In this document: positions 47,092 to 61,739 of the stretch, piece by piece
Numbering within the stretch: the stretch's first letter is position 1
Layout: every line of letters starts with the position of its first letter
Source: Rhabditoides inermis
Taxonomy: Eukaryota > Nematoda > Chromadorea > Rhabditida > Rhabditidae
Direction: 5' to 3'
Assembly: GCA_963966185.1 (NCBI GenBank)
Contig: CAWZYM010000307.1
Span: 181,001 to 245,000, forward strand
DNA: 64,000 nucleotides
Translations under genes and position numbers: made by a program
The notes under the pieces: generated by a model
The model's input: only the letters and a program-made list of their open reading frames with translations
Database searches by the model: none
What the model was told of the DNA's origin: nothing

Positions 47092-48188
47092 ACCCCTCTT
47101 TCTCCTGCGTGCACCCTCATTACTCCCTCGTTTTGCCTCCGACACCTCTCCCTCATCATCGAAAAAGGTCCGTCTTAGTCAGTAGCTAGTCTGCTCTCTA
47201 CTAGAGTGCGCGCCAGCACTCTATATATACTTTCGATCTTGAAATGGGACATGTGATCAAAGGGGACATCGTCCGCGCGCGCGTCGCGCCCTCTTTCGGC
47301 GGTCGCTGTCGCTCGCTCCAGGCAGCCACGTCTTCGCCCCTTCACCAGCACCTACTTCTATATCGAATCTCTACGTCCTGAAAGTTTCACGTCTCTATCT
47401 CTTTTCTCGTTCTCGCAAAGCCTCTCGCAAAATGGCTTCTTTTTTCGCGCGACCGCGTTTTGCGCGCTCCCCAGCACCTTTCACAGGCCGCGCAGCGAGA
47501 CGGCGTTTGCGCTGGCGTGTAGAGCGCATTTGAATTAGTATTGGACGCGAGGGTTGGCACCATTCCGGCTACTTTTGACTCCTGAAACAAGGACCTGAAA
47601 ATGGGAAAAATTCTCGATGCGCCCAGTTGTCTCAACTATTTTGCAATCGCACTCTAACCGTCTGCCGTGCTCTCTCGCCTACCCCGCCGCGATTGAATAG
47701 AGGCGATTTCTCTCTCCGAGTCACTCTTCTGGCGCTCGCCGCGGGCGTATCTTTGCGTTTCATGACATGAAATTTGACATGCACCTTCTACTCACGTCAT
47801 CTGACGTCTCCTCCAATTTTCAGCGCATTTCGCCGACATTTGGCGACTTTACGCAGTAAAGGAGGCAGAATTGTCGTGTTTTCTCGACGGAATCAGATTC
47901 TCCGTGTCAGATTACCCCTATTCCAATAGAAACATTTTCAAATTTGACCTCTACACGCCGGCTGGCACGCCATCGCGGGGTACACGGCGCCGAGGTGAGA
48001 CTATGGCGGCGGGCTTCAAACAGAGTGAGGCGGTCGCAGTGGGTCACAGGGTCAACCGATTGGGGTGATCAATAGCTCTATCGATTCCTCTCGGCAATCC
48101 GAGTCTCCCTATCCACTTCTTGTATCCTTATTTTGAGTTTCAGTACTCAATTTGAAGGTCACAATTTCGTTCACTACAGTGATGTATC
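46160..48188 (+). repeat. array unit 2 (2029 bp, regular)
   Basis: First regular unit. The 85-bp internal duplication is at 46566-46650 and 46651-46735. Confidence 0.93.
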
Positions 48189-49060
48189 TATCTGATCACA
48201 GTCAGTCTCTTGTGAGACTTTTTTTAAAGTTCGAAACGTACACAACAAACTGGTAGGGTTGATCTGTTTTGATTTCACGAACCCGGAATAAAAAGTAATT
48301 GTGTATATCGCGCAGCAGTCTCGCCCGCCCCTGGCAAGGCACCAGTCAGAGAGAGTCGACTGTTTATGACCGGCCCCTCCTCTCGCGCACCGGACCATGT
48401 GCCACTCTGCTCTTCCCTTTCACTCTCATTGATTGTGCTTGCGTTCTCGCCTCGCCTCGCTGTTGCGCGTACTCGTACTGTTTCCAAAACATCATTTGTT
48501 AGTGAACATCACTTTGAGTTGTTTCTTTCTCTGTCTCTCACAGTCTGTCTCTACTCTCTGCTCTTTCAGTTTTCTTTCTCGCTCTCCAATCGGTATTTTT
48601 TTTGTCTTGCAGTTGCGGGCGCGCCCCAAGTCCGCTCACTCATTTTTGTTTCGCAATACACTGGTCACACAGTCTCCTGGCTTTTTTTTTCTTGCAGTTG
48701 CAGGCGCGCCCCAAGTCCGCTGGCTCACTTTTGTTTCGCAACACTCCGGTCACACAGTCTCCTGCCACTCGGCTCCTCCCCCACTCACTCACTCACTCTG
48801 TTCTCGCCTCGCCTCGCGGTTTTGCGCGAGCTGTTTTCAACTTCTCTGTTCTACTTCAAACATTTTTATACCGTACTCCAAAGTCCGTACGGTTACAGTA
48901 CTCTCAATAAAACAATAATCCGTCTACCTAAAACTGTTCGCTCATTTTCGCATCACAACTCTTTCTCTGCCTCTCACTCATCTCTCTTTCTCAGAAAGAG
49001 AGACGCTCTTCAGTGCGAAGGTAGTGTCTTCTCTTCTTAGTTCATAGTTAGTTGATAGTT

Positions 49061-49128
<68 letters not shown>

Positions 49129-50225
49129 ACCCCTCTTTCTCCTGCGTGCACCCTCATTACTCCCTCGTTTTGCCTCCGACACCTCTCCCTCATCATCGAA
49201 AAAGGTCCGTCTTAGTCAGTAGCTAGTCTGCTCTCTACTAGAGTGCGCGCCAGCACTCTATATATACTTTCGATCTTGAAATGGGACATGTGATCAAAGG
49301 GGACATCGTCCGCGCGCGCGTCGCGCCCTCTTTCGGCGGTCGCTGTCGCTCGCTCCAGGCAGCCACGTCTTCGCCCCTTCACCAGCACCTACTTCTATAT
49401 CGAATCTCTACGTCCTGAAAGTTTCACGTCTCTATCTCTTTTCTCGTTCTCGCAAAGCCTCTCGCAAAATGGCTTCTTTTTTCGCGCGACCGCGTTTTGC
49501 GCGCTCCCCAGCACCTTTCACAGGCCGCGCAGCGAGACGGCGTTTGCGCTGGCGTGTAGAGCGCATTTGAATTAGTATTGGACGCGAGGGTTGGCACCAT
49601 TCCGGCTACTTTTGACTCCTGAAACAAGGACCTGAAAATGGGAAAAATTCTCGATGCGCCCAGTTGTCTCAACTATTTTGCAATCGCACTCTAACCGTCT
49701 GCCGTGCTCTCTCGCCTACCCCGCCGCGATTGAATAGAGGCGATTTCTCTCTCCGAGTCACTCTTCTGGCGCTCGCCGCGGGCGTATCTTTGCGTTTCAT
49801 GACATGAAATTTGACATGCACCTTCTACTCACGTCATCTGACGTCTCCTCCAATTTTCAGCGCATTTCGCCGACATTTGGCGACTTTACGCAGTAAAGGA
49901 GGCAGAATTGTCGTGTTTTCTCGACGGAATCAGATTCTCCGTGTCAGATTACCCCTATTCCAATAGAAACATTTTCAAATTTGACCTCTACACGCCGGCT
50001 GGCACGCCATCGCGGGGTACACGGCGCCGAGGTGAGACTATGGCGGCGGGCTTCAAACAGAGTGAGGCGGTCGCAGTGGGTCACAGGGTCAACCGATTGG
50101 GGTGATCAATAGCTCTATCGATTCCTCTCGGCAATCCGAGTCTCCCTATCCACTTCTTGTATCCTTATTTTGAGTTTCAGTACTCAATTTGAAGGTCACA
50201 ATTTCGTTCACTACAGTGATGTATC
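48189..50225 (+). repeat. array unit 3 (2037 bp, regular)
   Basis: Differs from unit 2 mainly in the length of the (CT)n tract. Confidence 0.93.
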
Positions 50226-51097
50226 TATCTGATCACAGTCAGTCTCTTGTGAGACTTTTTTTAAAGTTCGAAACGTACACAACAAACTGGTAGGGTTGAT
50301 CTGTTTTGATTTCACGAACCCGGAATAAAAAGTAATTGTGTATATCGCGCAGCAGTCTCGCCCGCCCCTGGCAAGGCACCAGTCAGAGAGAGTCGACTGT
50401 TTATGACCGGCCCCTCCTCTCGCGCACCGGACCATGTGCCACTCTGCTCTTCCCTTTCACTCTCATTGATTGTGCTTGCGTTCTCGCCTCGCCTCGCTGT
50501 TGCGCGTACTCGTACTGTTTCCAAAACATCATTTGTTAGTGAACATCACTTTGAGTTGTTTCTTTCTCTGTCTCTCACAGTCTGTCTCTACTCTCTGCTC
50601 TTTCAGTTTTCTTTCTCGCTCTCCAATCGGTATTTTTTTTGTCTTGCAGTTGCGGGCGCGCCCCAAGTCCGCTCACTCATTTTTGTTTCGCAATACACTG
50701 GTCACACAGTCTCCTGGCTTTTTTTTTCTTGCAGTTGCAGGCGCGCCCCAAGTCCGCTGGCTCACTTTTGTTTCGCAACACTCCGGTCACACAGTCTCCT
50801 GCCACTCGGCTCCTCCCCCACTCACTCACTCACTCTGTTCTCGCCTCGCCTCGCGGTTTTGCGCGAGCTGTTTTCAACTTCTCTGTTCTACTTCAAACAT
50901 TTTTATACCGTACTCCAAAGTCCGTACGGTTACAGTACTCTCAATAAAACAATAATCCGTCTACCTAAAACTGTTCGCTCATTTTCGCATCACAACTCTT
51001 TCTCTGCCTCTCACTCATCTCTCTTTCTCAGAAAGAGAGACGCTCTTCAGTGCGAAGGTAGTGTCTTCTCTTCTTAGTTCATAGTTAGTTGATAGTT

Positions 51098-51157
<60 letters not shown>

Positions 51158-52254
51158 ACCCCTCTTTCTCCTGCGTGCACCCTCATTACTCCCTCGTTTT
51201 GCCTCCGACACCTCTCCCTCATCATCGAAAAAGGTCCGTCTTAGTCAGTAGCTAGTCTGCTCTCTACTAGAGTGCGCGCCAGCACTCTATATATACTTTC
51301 GATCTTGAAATGGGACATGTGATCAAAGGGGACATCGTCCGCGCGCGCGTCGCGCCCTCTTTCGGCGGTCGCTGTCGCTCGCTCCAGGCAGCCACGTCTT
51401 CGCCCCTTCACCAGCACCTACTTCTATATCGAATCTCTACGTCCTGAAAGTTTCACGTCTCTATCTCTTTTCTCGTTCTCGCAAAGCCTCTCGCAAAATG
51501 GCTTCTTTTTTCGCGCGACCGCGTTTTGCGCGCTCCCCAGCACCTTTCACAGGCCGCGCAGCGAGACGGCGTTTGCGCTGGCGTGTAGAGCGCATTTGAA
51601 TTAGTATTGGACGCGAGGGTTGGCACCATTCCGGCTACTTTTGACTCCTGAAACAAGGACCTGAAAATGGGAAAAATTCTCGATGCGCCCAGTTGTCTCA
51701 ACTATTTTGCAATCGCACTCTAACCGTCTGCCGTGCTCTCTCGCCTACCCCGCCGCGATTGAATAGAGGCGATTTCTCTCTCCGAGTCACTCTTCTGGCG
51801 CTCGCCGCGGGCGTATCTTTGCGTTTCATGACATGAAATTTGACATGCACCTTCTACTCACGTCATCTGACGTCTCCTCCAATTTTCAGCGCATTTCGCC
51901 GACATTTGGCGACTTTACGCAGTAAAGGAGGCAGAATTGTCGTGTTTTCTCGACGGAATCAGATTCTCCGTGTCAGATTACCCCTATTCCAATAGAAACA
52001 TTTTCAAATTTGACCTCTACACGCCGGCTGGCACGCCATCGCGGGGTACACGGCGCCGAGGTGAGACTATGGCGGCGGGCTTCAAACAGAGTGAGGCGGT
52101 CGCAGTGGGTCACAGGGTCAACCGATTGGGGTGATCAATAGCTCTATCGATTCCTCTCGGCAATCCGAGTCTCCCTATCCACTTCTTGTATCCTTATTTT
52201 GAGTTTCAGTACTCAATTTGAAGGTCACAATTTCGTTCACTACAGTGATGTATC
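50226..52254 (+). repeat. array unit 4 (2029 bp, regular)
   Basis: Same length as unit 2. Confidence 0.93.
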
Positions 52255-53126
52255 TATCTGATCACAGTCAGTCTCTTGTGAGACTTTTTTTAAAGTTCGA
52301 AACGTACACAACAAACTGGTAGGGTTGATCTGTTTTGATTTCACGAACCCGGAATAAAAAGTAATTGTGTATATCGCGCAGCAGTCTCGCCCGCCCCTGG
52401 CAAGGCACCAGTCAGAGAGAGTCGACTGTTTATGACCGGCCCCTCCTCTCGCGCACCGGACCATGTGCCACTCTGCTCTTCCCTTTCACTCTCATTGATT
52501 GTGCTTGCGTTCTCGCCTCGCCTCGCTGTTGCGCGTACTCGTACTGTTTCCAAAACATCATTTGTTAGTGAACATCACTTTGAGTTGTTTCTTTCTCTGT
52601 CTCTCACAGTCTGTCTCTACTCTCTGCTCTTTCAGTTTTCTTTCTCGCTCTCCAATCGGTATTTTTTTTGTCTTGCAGTTGCGGGCGCGCCCCAAGTCCG
52701 CTCACTCATTTTTGTTTCGCAATACACTGGTCACACAGTCTCCTGGCTTTTTTTTTCTTGCAGTTGCAGGCGCGCCCCAAGTCCGCTGGCTCACTTTTGT
52801 TTCGCAACACTCCGGTCACACAGTCTCCTGCCACTCGGCTCCTCCCCCACTCACTCACTCACTCTGTTCTCGCCTCGCCTCGCGGTTTTGCGCGAGCTGT
52901 TTTCAACTTCTCTGTTCTACTTCAAACATTTTTATACCGTACTCCAAAGTCCGTACGGTTACAGTACTCTCAATAAAACAATAATCCGTCTACCTAAAAC
53001 TGTTCGCTCATTTTCGCATCACAACTCTTTCTCTGCCTCTCACTCATCTCTCTTTCTCAGAAAGAGAGACGCTCTTCAGTGCGAAGGTAGTGTCTTCTCT
53101 TCTTAGTTCATAGTTAGTTGATAGTT

Positions 53127-53188
<62 letters not shown>

Positions 53189-54272
53189 ACCCCTCTTTCT
53201 CCTGCGTGCACCCTCATTACTCCCTCGTTTTGCCTCCGACACCTCTCCCTCATCATCGAAAAAGGTCCGTCTTAGTCAGTAGCTAGTCTATGCGCGCCAG
53301 CACTCTATATATACTTTCGATCTTGAAATGGGACATGTGATCAAAGGGGACATCGTCCGCGCGCGCGTCGCGCCCTCTTTCGGCGGTCGCTGTCGCTCGC
53401 TCCAGGCAGCCACGTCTTCGCCCCTTCACCAGCACCTACTTCTATATCGAATCTCTACGTCCTGAAAGTTTCACGTCTCTATCTCTTTTCTCGTTCTCGC
53501 AAAGCCTCTCGCAAAATGGCTTCTTTTTTCGCGCGACCGCGTTTTGCGCGCTCCCCAGCACCTTTCACAGGCCGCGCAGCGAGACGGCGTTTGCGCTGGC
53601 GTGTAGAGCGCATTTGAATTAGTATTGGACGCGAGGGTTGGCACCATTCCGGCTACTTTTGACTCCTGAAACAAGGACCTGAAAATGGGAAAAATTCTCG
53701 ATGCGCCCAGTTGTCTCAACTATTTTGCAATCGCACTCTAACCGTCTGCCGTGCTCTCTCGCCTACCCCGCCGCGATTGAATAGAGGCGATTTCTCTCTC
53801 CGAGTCACTCTTCTGGCGCTCGCCGCGGGCGTATCTTTGCGTTTCATGACATGAAATTTGACATGCACCTTCTACTCACGTCATCTGACGTCTCCTCCAA
53901 TTTTCAGCGCATTTCGCCGACATTTGGCGACTTTACGCAGTAAAGGAGGCAGAATTGTCGTGTTTTCTCGACGGAATCAGATTCTCCGTGTCAGATTACC
54001 CCTATTCCAATAGAAACATTTTCAAATTTGACCTCTACACGCCGGCTGGCACGCCATCGCGGGGTACACGGCGCCGAGGTGAGACTATGGCGGCGGGCTT
54101 CAAACAGAGTGAGGCGGTCGCAGTGGGTCACAGGGTCAACCGATTGGGGTGATCAATAGCTCTATCGATTCCTCTCGGCAATCCGAGTCTCCCTATCCAC
54201 TTCTTGTATCCTTATTTTGAGTTTCAGTACTCAATTTGAAGGTCACAATTTCGTTCACTACAGTGATGTATC
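52255..54272 (+). repeat. array unit 5 (2018 bp, 13-bp deletion)
   Basis: At about 53287 CTGCTCTCTACTAGAGTGCG is reduced to CTATGCG. The same deletion is in unit 7. Confidence 0.93.
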
Positions 54273-55144
54273 TATCTGATCACAGTCAGTCTCTTGTGAG
54301 ACTTTTTTTAAAGTTCGAAACGTACACAACAAACTGGTAGGGTTGATCTGTTTTGATTTCACGAACCCGGAATAAAAAGTAATTGTGTATATCGCGCAGC
54401 AGTCTCGCCCGCCCCTGGCAAGGCACCAGTCAGAGAGAGTCGACTGTTTATGACCGGCCCCTCCTCTCGCGCACCGGACCATGTGCCACTCTGCTCTTCC
54501 CTTTCACTCTCATTGATTGTGCTTGCGTTCTCGCCTCGCCTCGCTGTTGCGCGTACTCGTACTGTTTCCAAAACATCATTTGTTAGTGAACATCACTTTG
54601 AGTTGTTTCTTTCTCTGTCTCTCACAGTCTGTCTCTACTCTCTGCTCTTTCAGTTTTCTTTCTCGCTCTCCAATCGGTATTTTTTTTGTCTTGCAGTTGC
54701 GGGCGCGCCCCAAGTCCGCTCACTCATTTTTGTTTCGCAATACACTGGTCACACAGTCTCCTGGCTTTTTTTTTCTTGCAGTTGCAGGCGCGCCCCAAGT
54801 CCGCTGGCTCACTTTTGTTTCGCAACACTCCGGTCACACAGTCTCCTGCCACTCGGCTCCTCCCCCACTCACTCACTCACTCTGTTCTCGCCTCGCCTCG
54901 CGGTTTTGCGCGAGCTGTTTTCAACTTCTCTGTTCTACTTCAAACATTTTTATACCGTACTCCAAAGTCCGTACGGTTACAGTACTCTCAATAAAACAAT
55001 AATCCGTCTACCTAAAACTGTTCGCTCATTTTCGCATCACAACTCTTTCTCTGCCTCTCACTCATCTCTCTTTCTCAGAAAGAGAGACGCTCTTCAGTGC
55101 GAAGGTAGTGTCTTCTCTTCTTAGTTCATAGTTAGTTGATAGTT

Positions 55145-55210
<66 letters not shown>

Positions 55211-56750
55211 ACCCCTCTTTCTCCTGCGTGCACCCTCATTACTCCCTCGTTTTGCCTCCGACACCTCTCCCTCATCATCGAAAAAGGTCCGTCTTAGTCA
55301 GTAGCTAGTCTGCTCTCTACTAGAGTGCGCGCCAGCACTCTATATATACTTTCGATCTTGAAATGGGACATGTGATCAAAGGGGACATCGTCCGCGCGCG
55401 CGTCGCGCCCTCTTTCGGCGGTCGCTGTCGCTCGCTCCAGGCAGCCACGTCTTCGCCCCTTCACCAGCACCTACTTCTATATCGAATCTCTACGTCCTGA
55501 AAGTTTCACGTCTCTATCTCTTTTCTCGTTCTCGCAAAGCCTCTCGCAAAATGGCTTCTTTTTTCGCGCGACCGCGTTTTGCGCGCTCCCCAGCACCTTT
55601 CACAGGCCGCGCAGCGAGACGGCGTTTGCGCTGGCGTGTAGAGCGCATTTGAATTAGTATTGGACGCGAGGGTTGGCACCATTCCGGCTACTTTTGACTC
55701 CTGAAACAAGGACCTGAAAATGGGAAAAATTCTCGATCAGTAGCTAGTCTGCGCTCTCTAGAGTGTGAGACGCGCGCGCACTCTATATATACTTTCGATC
55801 TTGAAATGGGACATGTGACCAAAGGGGACATCGTCCGCGCGCGCGTCGCGCCCTCTTTCGGCGGTCGCCGTCGCTCGCTCGAGGCAGCCACGTCCTCGCC
55901 CTTCTACCAGCACCTTCTTCTATATCGAATCTCTACGCTCTGAAAGTTTCACGTCTCTATCTCTTTTCGCGTTCTCGCAACGCCTTTCGCAAGATGGCTT
56001 CTTTTTTCGCGCGACCGCGTTTTGCGCGCTCTCCAGCACCTTTCACAGGCCGCGCAGCGAGACGGCGTTTGCGCTGGCGTGTAGAGCGCGTTTGAATTAG
56101 TGTTTGACGCGAGGGTTGGCTCCATTCCGGCTACTTTCGACCCCTGAAACAAGGACCCGAAAATGGGAAAAATTTTCGATGCGCCCAGTTGTCTCGACTA
56201 TTTTGCAATCGCACTCTAACCGTCTGCCGTACTCTCTCGCCTACCCCGCCGCGATTGAATAGAGGCGATTTCTCTCTCCGAGTCACTCTTCTGGCGCTCG
56301 CCGCGGGCGTATCTTTGCGTTTCATGACATGAAATTTGACATGCACCTTCTACTCACGTCATCTGACGTCTCCTCCAATTTTCAGCGCATTTCGCCGACA
56401 TTTGGCGACTTTACGCAGTAAAGGAGGCAGAATTGTCGTGTTTTCTCGACGGAATCAGATTCTCCGTGTCAGATTACCCCTATTCCAATAGAAACATTTT
56501 CAAATTTGACCTCTACACGCCGGCTGGCACGCCATCGCGGGGTACACGGCGCCGAGGTGAGACTATGGCGGCGGGCTTCAAACAGAGTGAGGCGGTCGCA
56601 GTGGGTCACAGGGTCAACCGATTGGGGTGATCAATAGCTCTATCGATTCCTCTCGGCAATCCGAGTCTCCCTATCCACTTCTTGTATCCTTATTTTGAGT
56701 TTCAGTACTCAATTTGAAGGTCACAATTTCGTTCACTACAGTGATGTATC
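54273..56750 (+). repeat. array unit 6 (2478 bp, with insertion)
   Basis: The TATA/GC-rich part is present twice: a regular copy broken at about 55737 after AAAATTCTCGAT and a second, divergent copy from 55738 to about 56190. Confidence 0.92.
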
Positions 56751-57622
56751 TATCTGATCACAGTCAGTCTCTTGTGAGACTTTTTTTAAAGTTCGAAACG
56801 TACACAACAAACTGGTAGGGTTGATCTGTTTTGATTTCACGAACCCGGAATAAAAAGTAATTGTGTATATCGCGCAGCAGTCTCGCCCGCCCCTGGCAAG
56901 GCACCAGTCAGAGAGAGTCGACTGTTTATGACCGGCCCCTCCTCTCGCGCACCGGACCATGTGCCACTCTGCTCTTCCCTTTCACTCTCATTGATTGTGC
57001 TTGCGTTCTCGCCTCGCCTCGCTGTTGCGCGTACTCGTACTGTTTCCAAAACATCATTTGTTAGTGAACATCACTTTGAGTTGTTTCTTTCTCTGTCTCT
57101 CACAGTCTGTCTCTACTCTCTGCTCTTTCAGTTTTCTTTCTCGCTCTCCAATCGGTATTTTTTTTGTCTTGCAGTTGCGGGCGCGCCCCAAGTCCGCTCA
57201 CTCATTTTTGTTTCGCAATACACTGGTCACACAGTCTCCTGGCTTTTTTTTTCTTGCAGTTGCAGGCGCGCCCCAAGTCCGCTGGCTCACTTTTGTTTCG
57301 CAACACTCCGGTCACACAGTCTCCTGCCACTCGGCTCCTCCCCCACTCACTCACTCACTCTGTTCTCGCCTCGCCTCGCGGTTTTGCGCGAGCTGTTTTC
57401 AACTTCTCTGTTCTACTTCAAACATTTTTATACCGTACTCCAAAGTCCGTACGGTTACAGTACTCTCAATAAAACAATAATCCGTCTACCTAAAACTGTT
57501 CGCTCATTTTCGCATCACAACTCTTTCTCTGCCTCTCACTCATCTCTCTTTCTCAGAAAGAGAGACGCTCTTCAGTGCGAAGGTAGTGTCTTCTCTTCTT
57601 AGTTCATAGTTAGTTGATAGTT

Positions 57623-57682
<60 letters not shown>

Positions 57683-58766
57683 ACCCCTCTTTCTCCTGCG
57701 TGCACCCTCATTACTCCCTCGTTTTGCCTCCGACACCTCTCCCTCATCATCGAAAAAGGTCCGTCTTAGTCAGTAGCTAGTCTATGCGCGCCAGCACTCT
57801 ATATATACTTTCGATCTTGAAATGGGACATGTGATCAAAGGGGACATCGTCCGCGCGCGCGTCGCGCCCTCTTTCGGCGGTCGCTGTCGCTCGCTCCAGG
57901 CAGCCACGTCTTCGCCCCTTCACCAGCACCTACTTCTATATCGAATCTCTACGTCCTGAAAGTTTCACGTCTCTATCTCTTTTCTCGTTCTCGCAAAGCC
58001 TCTCGCAAAATGGCTTCTTTTTTCGCGCGACCGCGTTTTGCGCGCTCCCCAGCACCTTTCACAGGCCGCGCAGCGAGACGGCGTTTGCGCTGGCGTGTAG
58101 AGCGCATTTGAATTAGTATTGGACGCGAGGGTTGGCACCATTCCGGCTACTTTTGACTCCTGAAACAAGGACCTGAAAATGGGAAAAATTCTCGATGCGC
58201 CCAGTTGTCTCAACTATTTTGCAATCGCACTCTAACCGTCTGCCGTGCTCTCTCGCCTACCCCGCCGCGATTGAATAGAGGCGATTTCTCTCTCCGAGTC
58301 ACTCTTCTGGCGCTCGCCGCGGGCGTATCTTTGCGTTTCATGACATGAAATTTGACATGCACCTTCTACTCACGTCATCTGACGTCTCCTCCAATTTTCA
58401 GCGCATTTCGCCGACATTTGGCGACTTTACGCAGTAAAGGAGGCAGAATTGTCGTGTTTTCTCGACGGAATCAGATTCTCCGTGTCAGATTACCCCTATT
58501 CCAATAGAAACATTTTCAAATTTGACCTCTACACGCCGGCTGGCACGCCATCGCGGGGTACACGGCGCCGAGGTGAGACTATGGCGGCGGGCTTCAAACA
58601 GAGTGAGGCGGTCGCAGTGGGTCACAGGGTCAACCGATTGGGGTGATCAATAGCTCTATCGATTCCTCTCGGCAATCCGAGTCTCCCTATCCACTTCTTG
58701 TATCCTTATTTTGAGTTTCAGTACTCAATTTGAAGGTCACAATTTCGTTCACTACAGTGATGTATC
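56751..58766 (+). repeat. array unit 7 (2016 bp, 13-bp deletion)
   Basis: Carries at about 57783 the same deletion as unit 5. Confidence 0.93.
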
Positions 58767-59638
58767 TATCTGATCACAGTCAGTCTCTTGTGAGACTTTT
58801 TTTAAAGTTCGAAACGTACACAACAAACTGGTAGGGTTGATCTGTTTTGATTTCACGAACCCGGAATAAAAAGTAATTGTGTATATCGCGCAGCAGTCTC
58901 GCCCGCCCCTGGCAAGGCACCAGTCAGAGAGAGTCGACTGTTTATGACCGGCCCCTCCTCTCGCGCACCGGACCATGTGCCACTCTGCTCTTCCCTTTCA
59001 CTCTCATTGATTGTGCTTGCGTTCTCGCCTCGCCTCGCTGTTGCGCGTACTCGTACTGTTTCCAAAACATCATTTGTTAGTGAACATCACTTTGAGTTGT
59101 TTCTTTCTCTGTCTCTCACAGTCTGTCTCTACTCTCTGCTCTTTCAGTTTTCTTTCTCGCTCTCCAATCGGTATTTTTTTTGTCTTGCAGTTGCGGGCGC
59201 GCCCCAAGTCCGCTCACTCATTTTTGTTTCGCAATACACTGGTCACACAGTCTCCTGGCTTTTTTTTTCTTGCAGTTGCAGGCGCGCCCCAAGTCCGCTG
59301 GCTCACTTTTGTTTCGCAACACTCCGGTCACACAGTCTCCTGCCACTCGGCTCCTCCCCCACTCACTCACTCACTCTGTTCTCGCCTCGCCTCGCGGTTT
59401 TGCGCGAGCTGTTTTCAACTTCTCTGTTCTACTTCAAACATTTTTATACCGTACTCCAAAGTCCGTACGGTTACAGTACTCTCAATAAAACAATAATCCG
59501 TCTACCTAAAACTGTTCGCTCATTTTCGCATCACAACTCTTTCTCTGCCTCTCACTCATCTCTCTTTCTCAGAAAGAGAGACGCTCTTCAGTGCGAAGGT
59601 AGTGTCTTCTCTTCTTAGTTCATAGTTAGTTGATAGTT

Positions 59639-59704
<66 letters not shown>

Positions 59705-60801
59705 ACCCCTCTTTCTCCTGCGTGCACCCTCATTACTCCCTCGTTTTGCCTCCGACACCTCTCCCTCATCATCGAAAAAGGTCCGTCTTAGTCAGTAGCT
59801 AGTCTGCTCTCTACTAGAGTGCGCGCCAGCACTCTATATATACTTTCGATCTTGAAATGGGACATGTGATCAAAGGGGACATCGTCCGCGCGCGCGTCGC
59901 GCCCTCTTTCGGCGGTCGCTGTCGCTCGCTCCAGGCAGCCACGTCTTCGCCCCTTCACCAGCACCTACTTCTATATCGAATCTCTACGTCCTGAAAGTTT
60001 CACGTCTCTATCTCTTTTCTCGTTCTCGCAAAGCCTCTCGCAAAATGGCTTCTTTTTTCGCGCGACCGCGTTTTGCGCGCTCCCCAGCACCTTTCACAGG
60101 CCGCGCAGCGAGACGGCGTTTGCGCTGGCGTGTAGAGCGCATTTGAATTAGTATTGGACGCGAGGGTTGGCACCATTCCGGCTACTTTTGACTCCTGAAA
60201 CAAGGACCTGAAAATGGGAAAAATTCTCGATGCGCCCAGTTGTCTCAACTATTTTGCAATCGCACTCTAACCGTCTGCCGTGCTCTCTCGCCTACCCCGC
60301 CGCGATTGAATAGAGGCGATTTCTCTCTCCGAGTCACTCTTCTGGCGCTCGCCGCGGGCGTATCTTTGCGTTTCATGACATGAAATTTGACATGCACCTT
60401 CTACTCACGTCATCTGACGTCTCCTCCAATTTTCAGCGCATTTCGCCGACATTTGGCGACTTTACGCAGTAAAGGAGGCAGAATTGTCGTGTTTTCTCGA
60501 CGGAATCAGATTCTCCGTGTCAGATTACCCCTATTCCAATAGAAACATTTTCAAATTTGACCTCTACACGCCGGCTGGCACGCCATCGCGGGGTACACGG
60601 CGCCGAGGTGAGACTATGGCGGCGGGCTTCAAACAGAGTGAGGCGGTCGCAGTGGGTCACAGGGTCAACCGATTGGGGTGATCAATAGCTCTATCGATTC
60701 CTCTCGGCAATCCGAGTCTCCCTATCCACTTCTTGTATCCTTATTTTGAGTTTCAGTACTCAATTTGAAGGTCACAATTTCGTTCACTACAGTGATGTAT
60801 C
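58767..60801 (+). repeat. array unit 8 (2035 bp, regular)
   Basis: Regular unit, no deletion. Confidence 0.93.
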
Positions 60802-61673
60802 TATCTGATCACAGTCAGTCTCTTGTGAGACTTTTTTTAAAGTTCGAAACGTACACAACAAACTGGTAGGGTTGATCTGTTTTGATTTCACGAACCCGGA
60901 ATAAAAAGTAATTGTGTATATCGCGCAGCAGTCTCGCCCGCCCCTGGCAAGGCACCAGTCAGAGAGAGTCGACTGTTTATGACCGGCCCCTCCTCTCGCG
61001 CACCGGACCATGTGCCACTCTGCTCTTCCCTTTCACTCTCATTGATTGTGCTTGCGTTCTCGCCTCGCCTCGCTGTTGCGCGTACTCGTACTGTTTCCAA
61101 AACATCATTTGTTAGTGAACATCACTTTGAGTTGTTTCTTTCTCTGTCTCTCACAGTCTGTCTCTACTCTCTGCTCTTTCAGTTTTCTTTCTCGCTCTCC
61201 AATCGGTATTTTTTTTGTCTTGCAGTTGCGGGCGCGCCCCAAGTCCGCTCACTCATTTTTGTTTCGCAATACACTGGTCACACAGTCTCCTGGCTTTTTT
61301 TTTCTTGCAGTTGCAGGCGCGCCCCAAGTCCGCTGGCTCACTTTTGTTTCGCAACACTCCGGTCACACAGTCTCCTGCCACTCGGCTCCTCCCCCACTCA
61401 CTCACTCACTCTGTTCTCGCCTCGCCTCGCGGTTTTGCGCGAGCTGTTTTCAACTTCTCTGTTCTACTTCAAACATTTTTATACCGTACTCCAAAGTCCG
61501 TACGGTTACAGTACTCTCAATAAAACAATAATCCGTCTACCTAAAACTGTTCGCTCATTTTCGCATCACAACTCTTTCTCTGCCTCTCACTCATCTCTCT
61601 TTCTCAGAAAGAGAGACGCTCTTCAGTGCGAAGGTAGTGTCTTCTCTTCTTAGTTCATAGTTAGTTGATAGTT

Positions 61674-61739
<66 letters not shown>

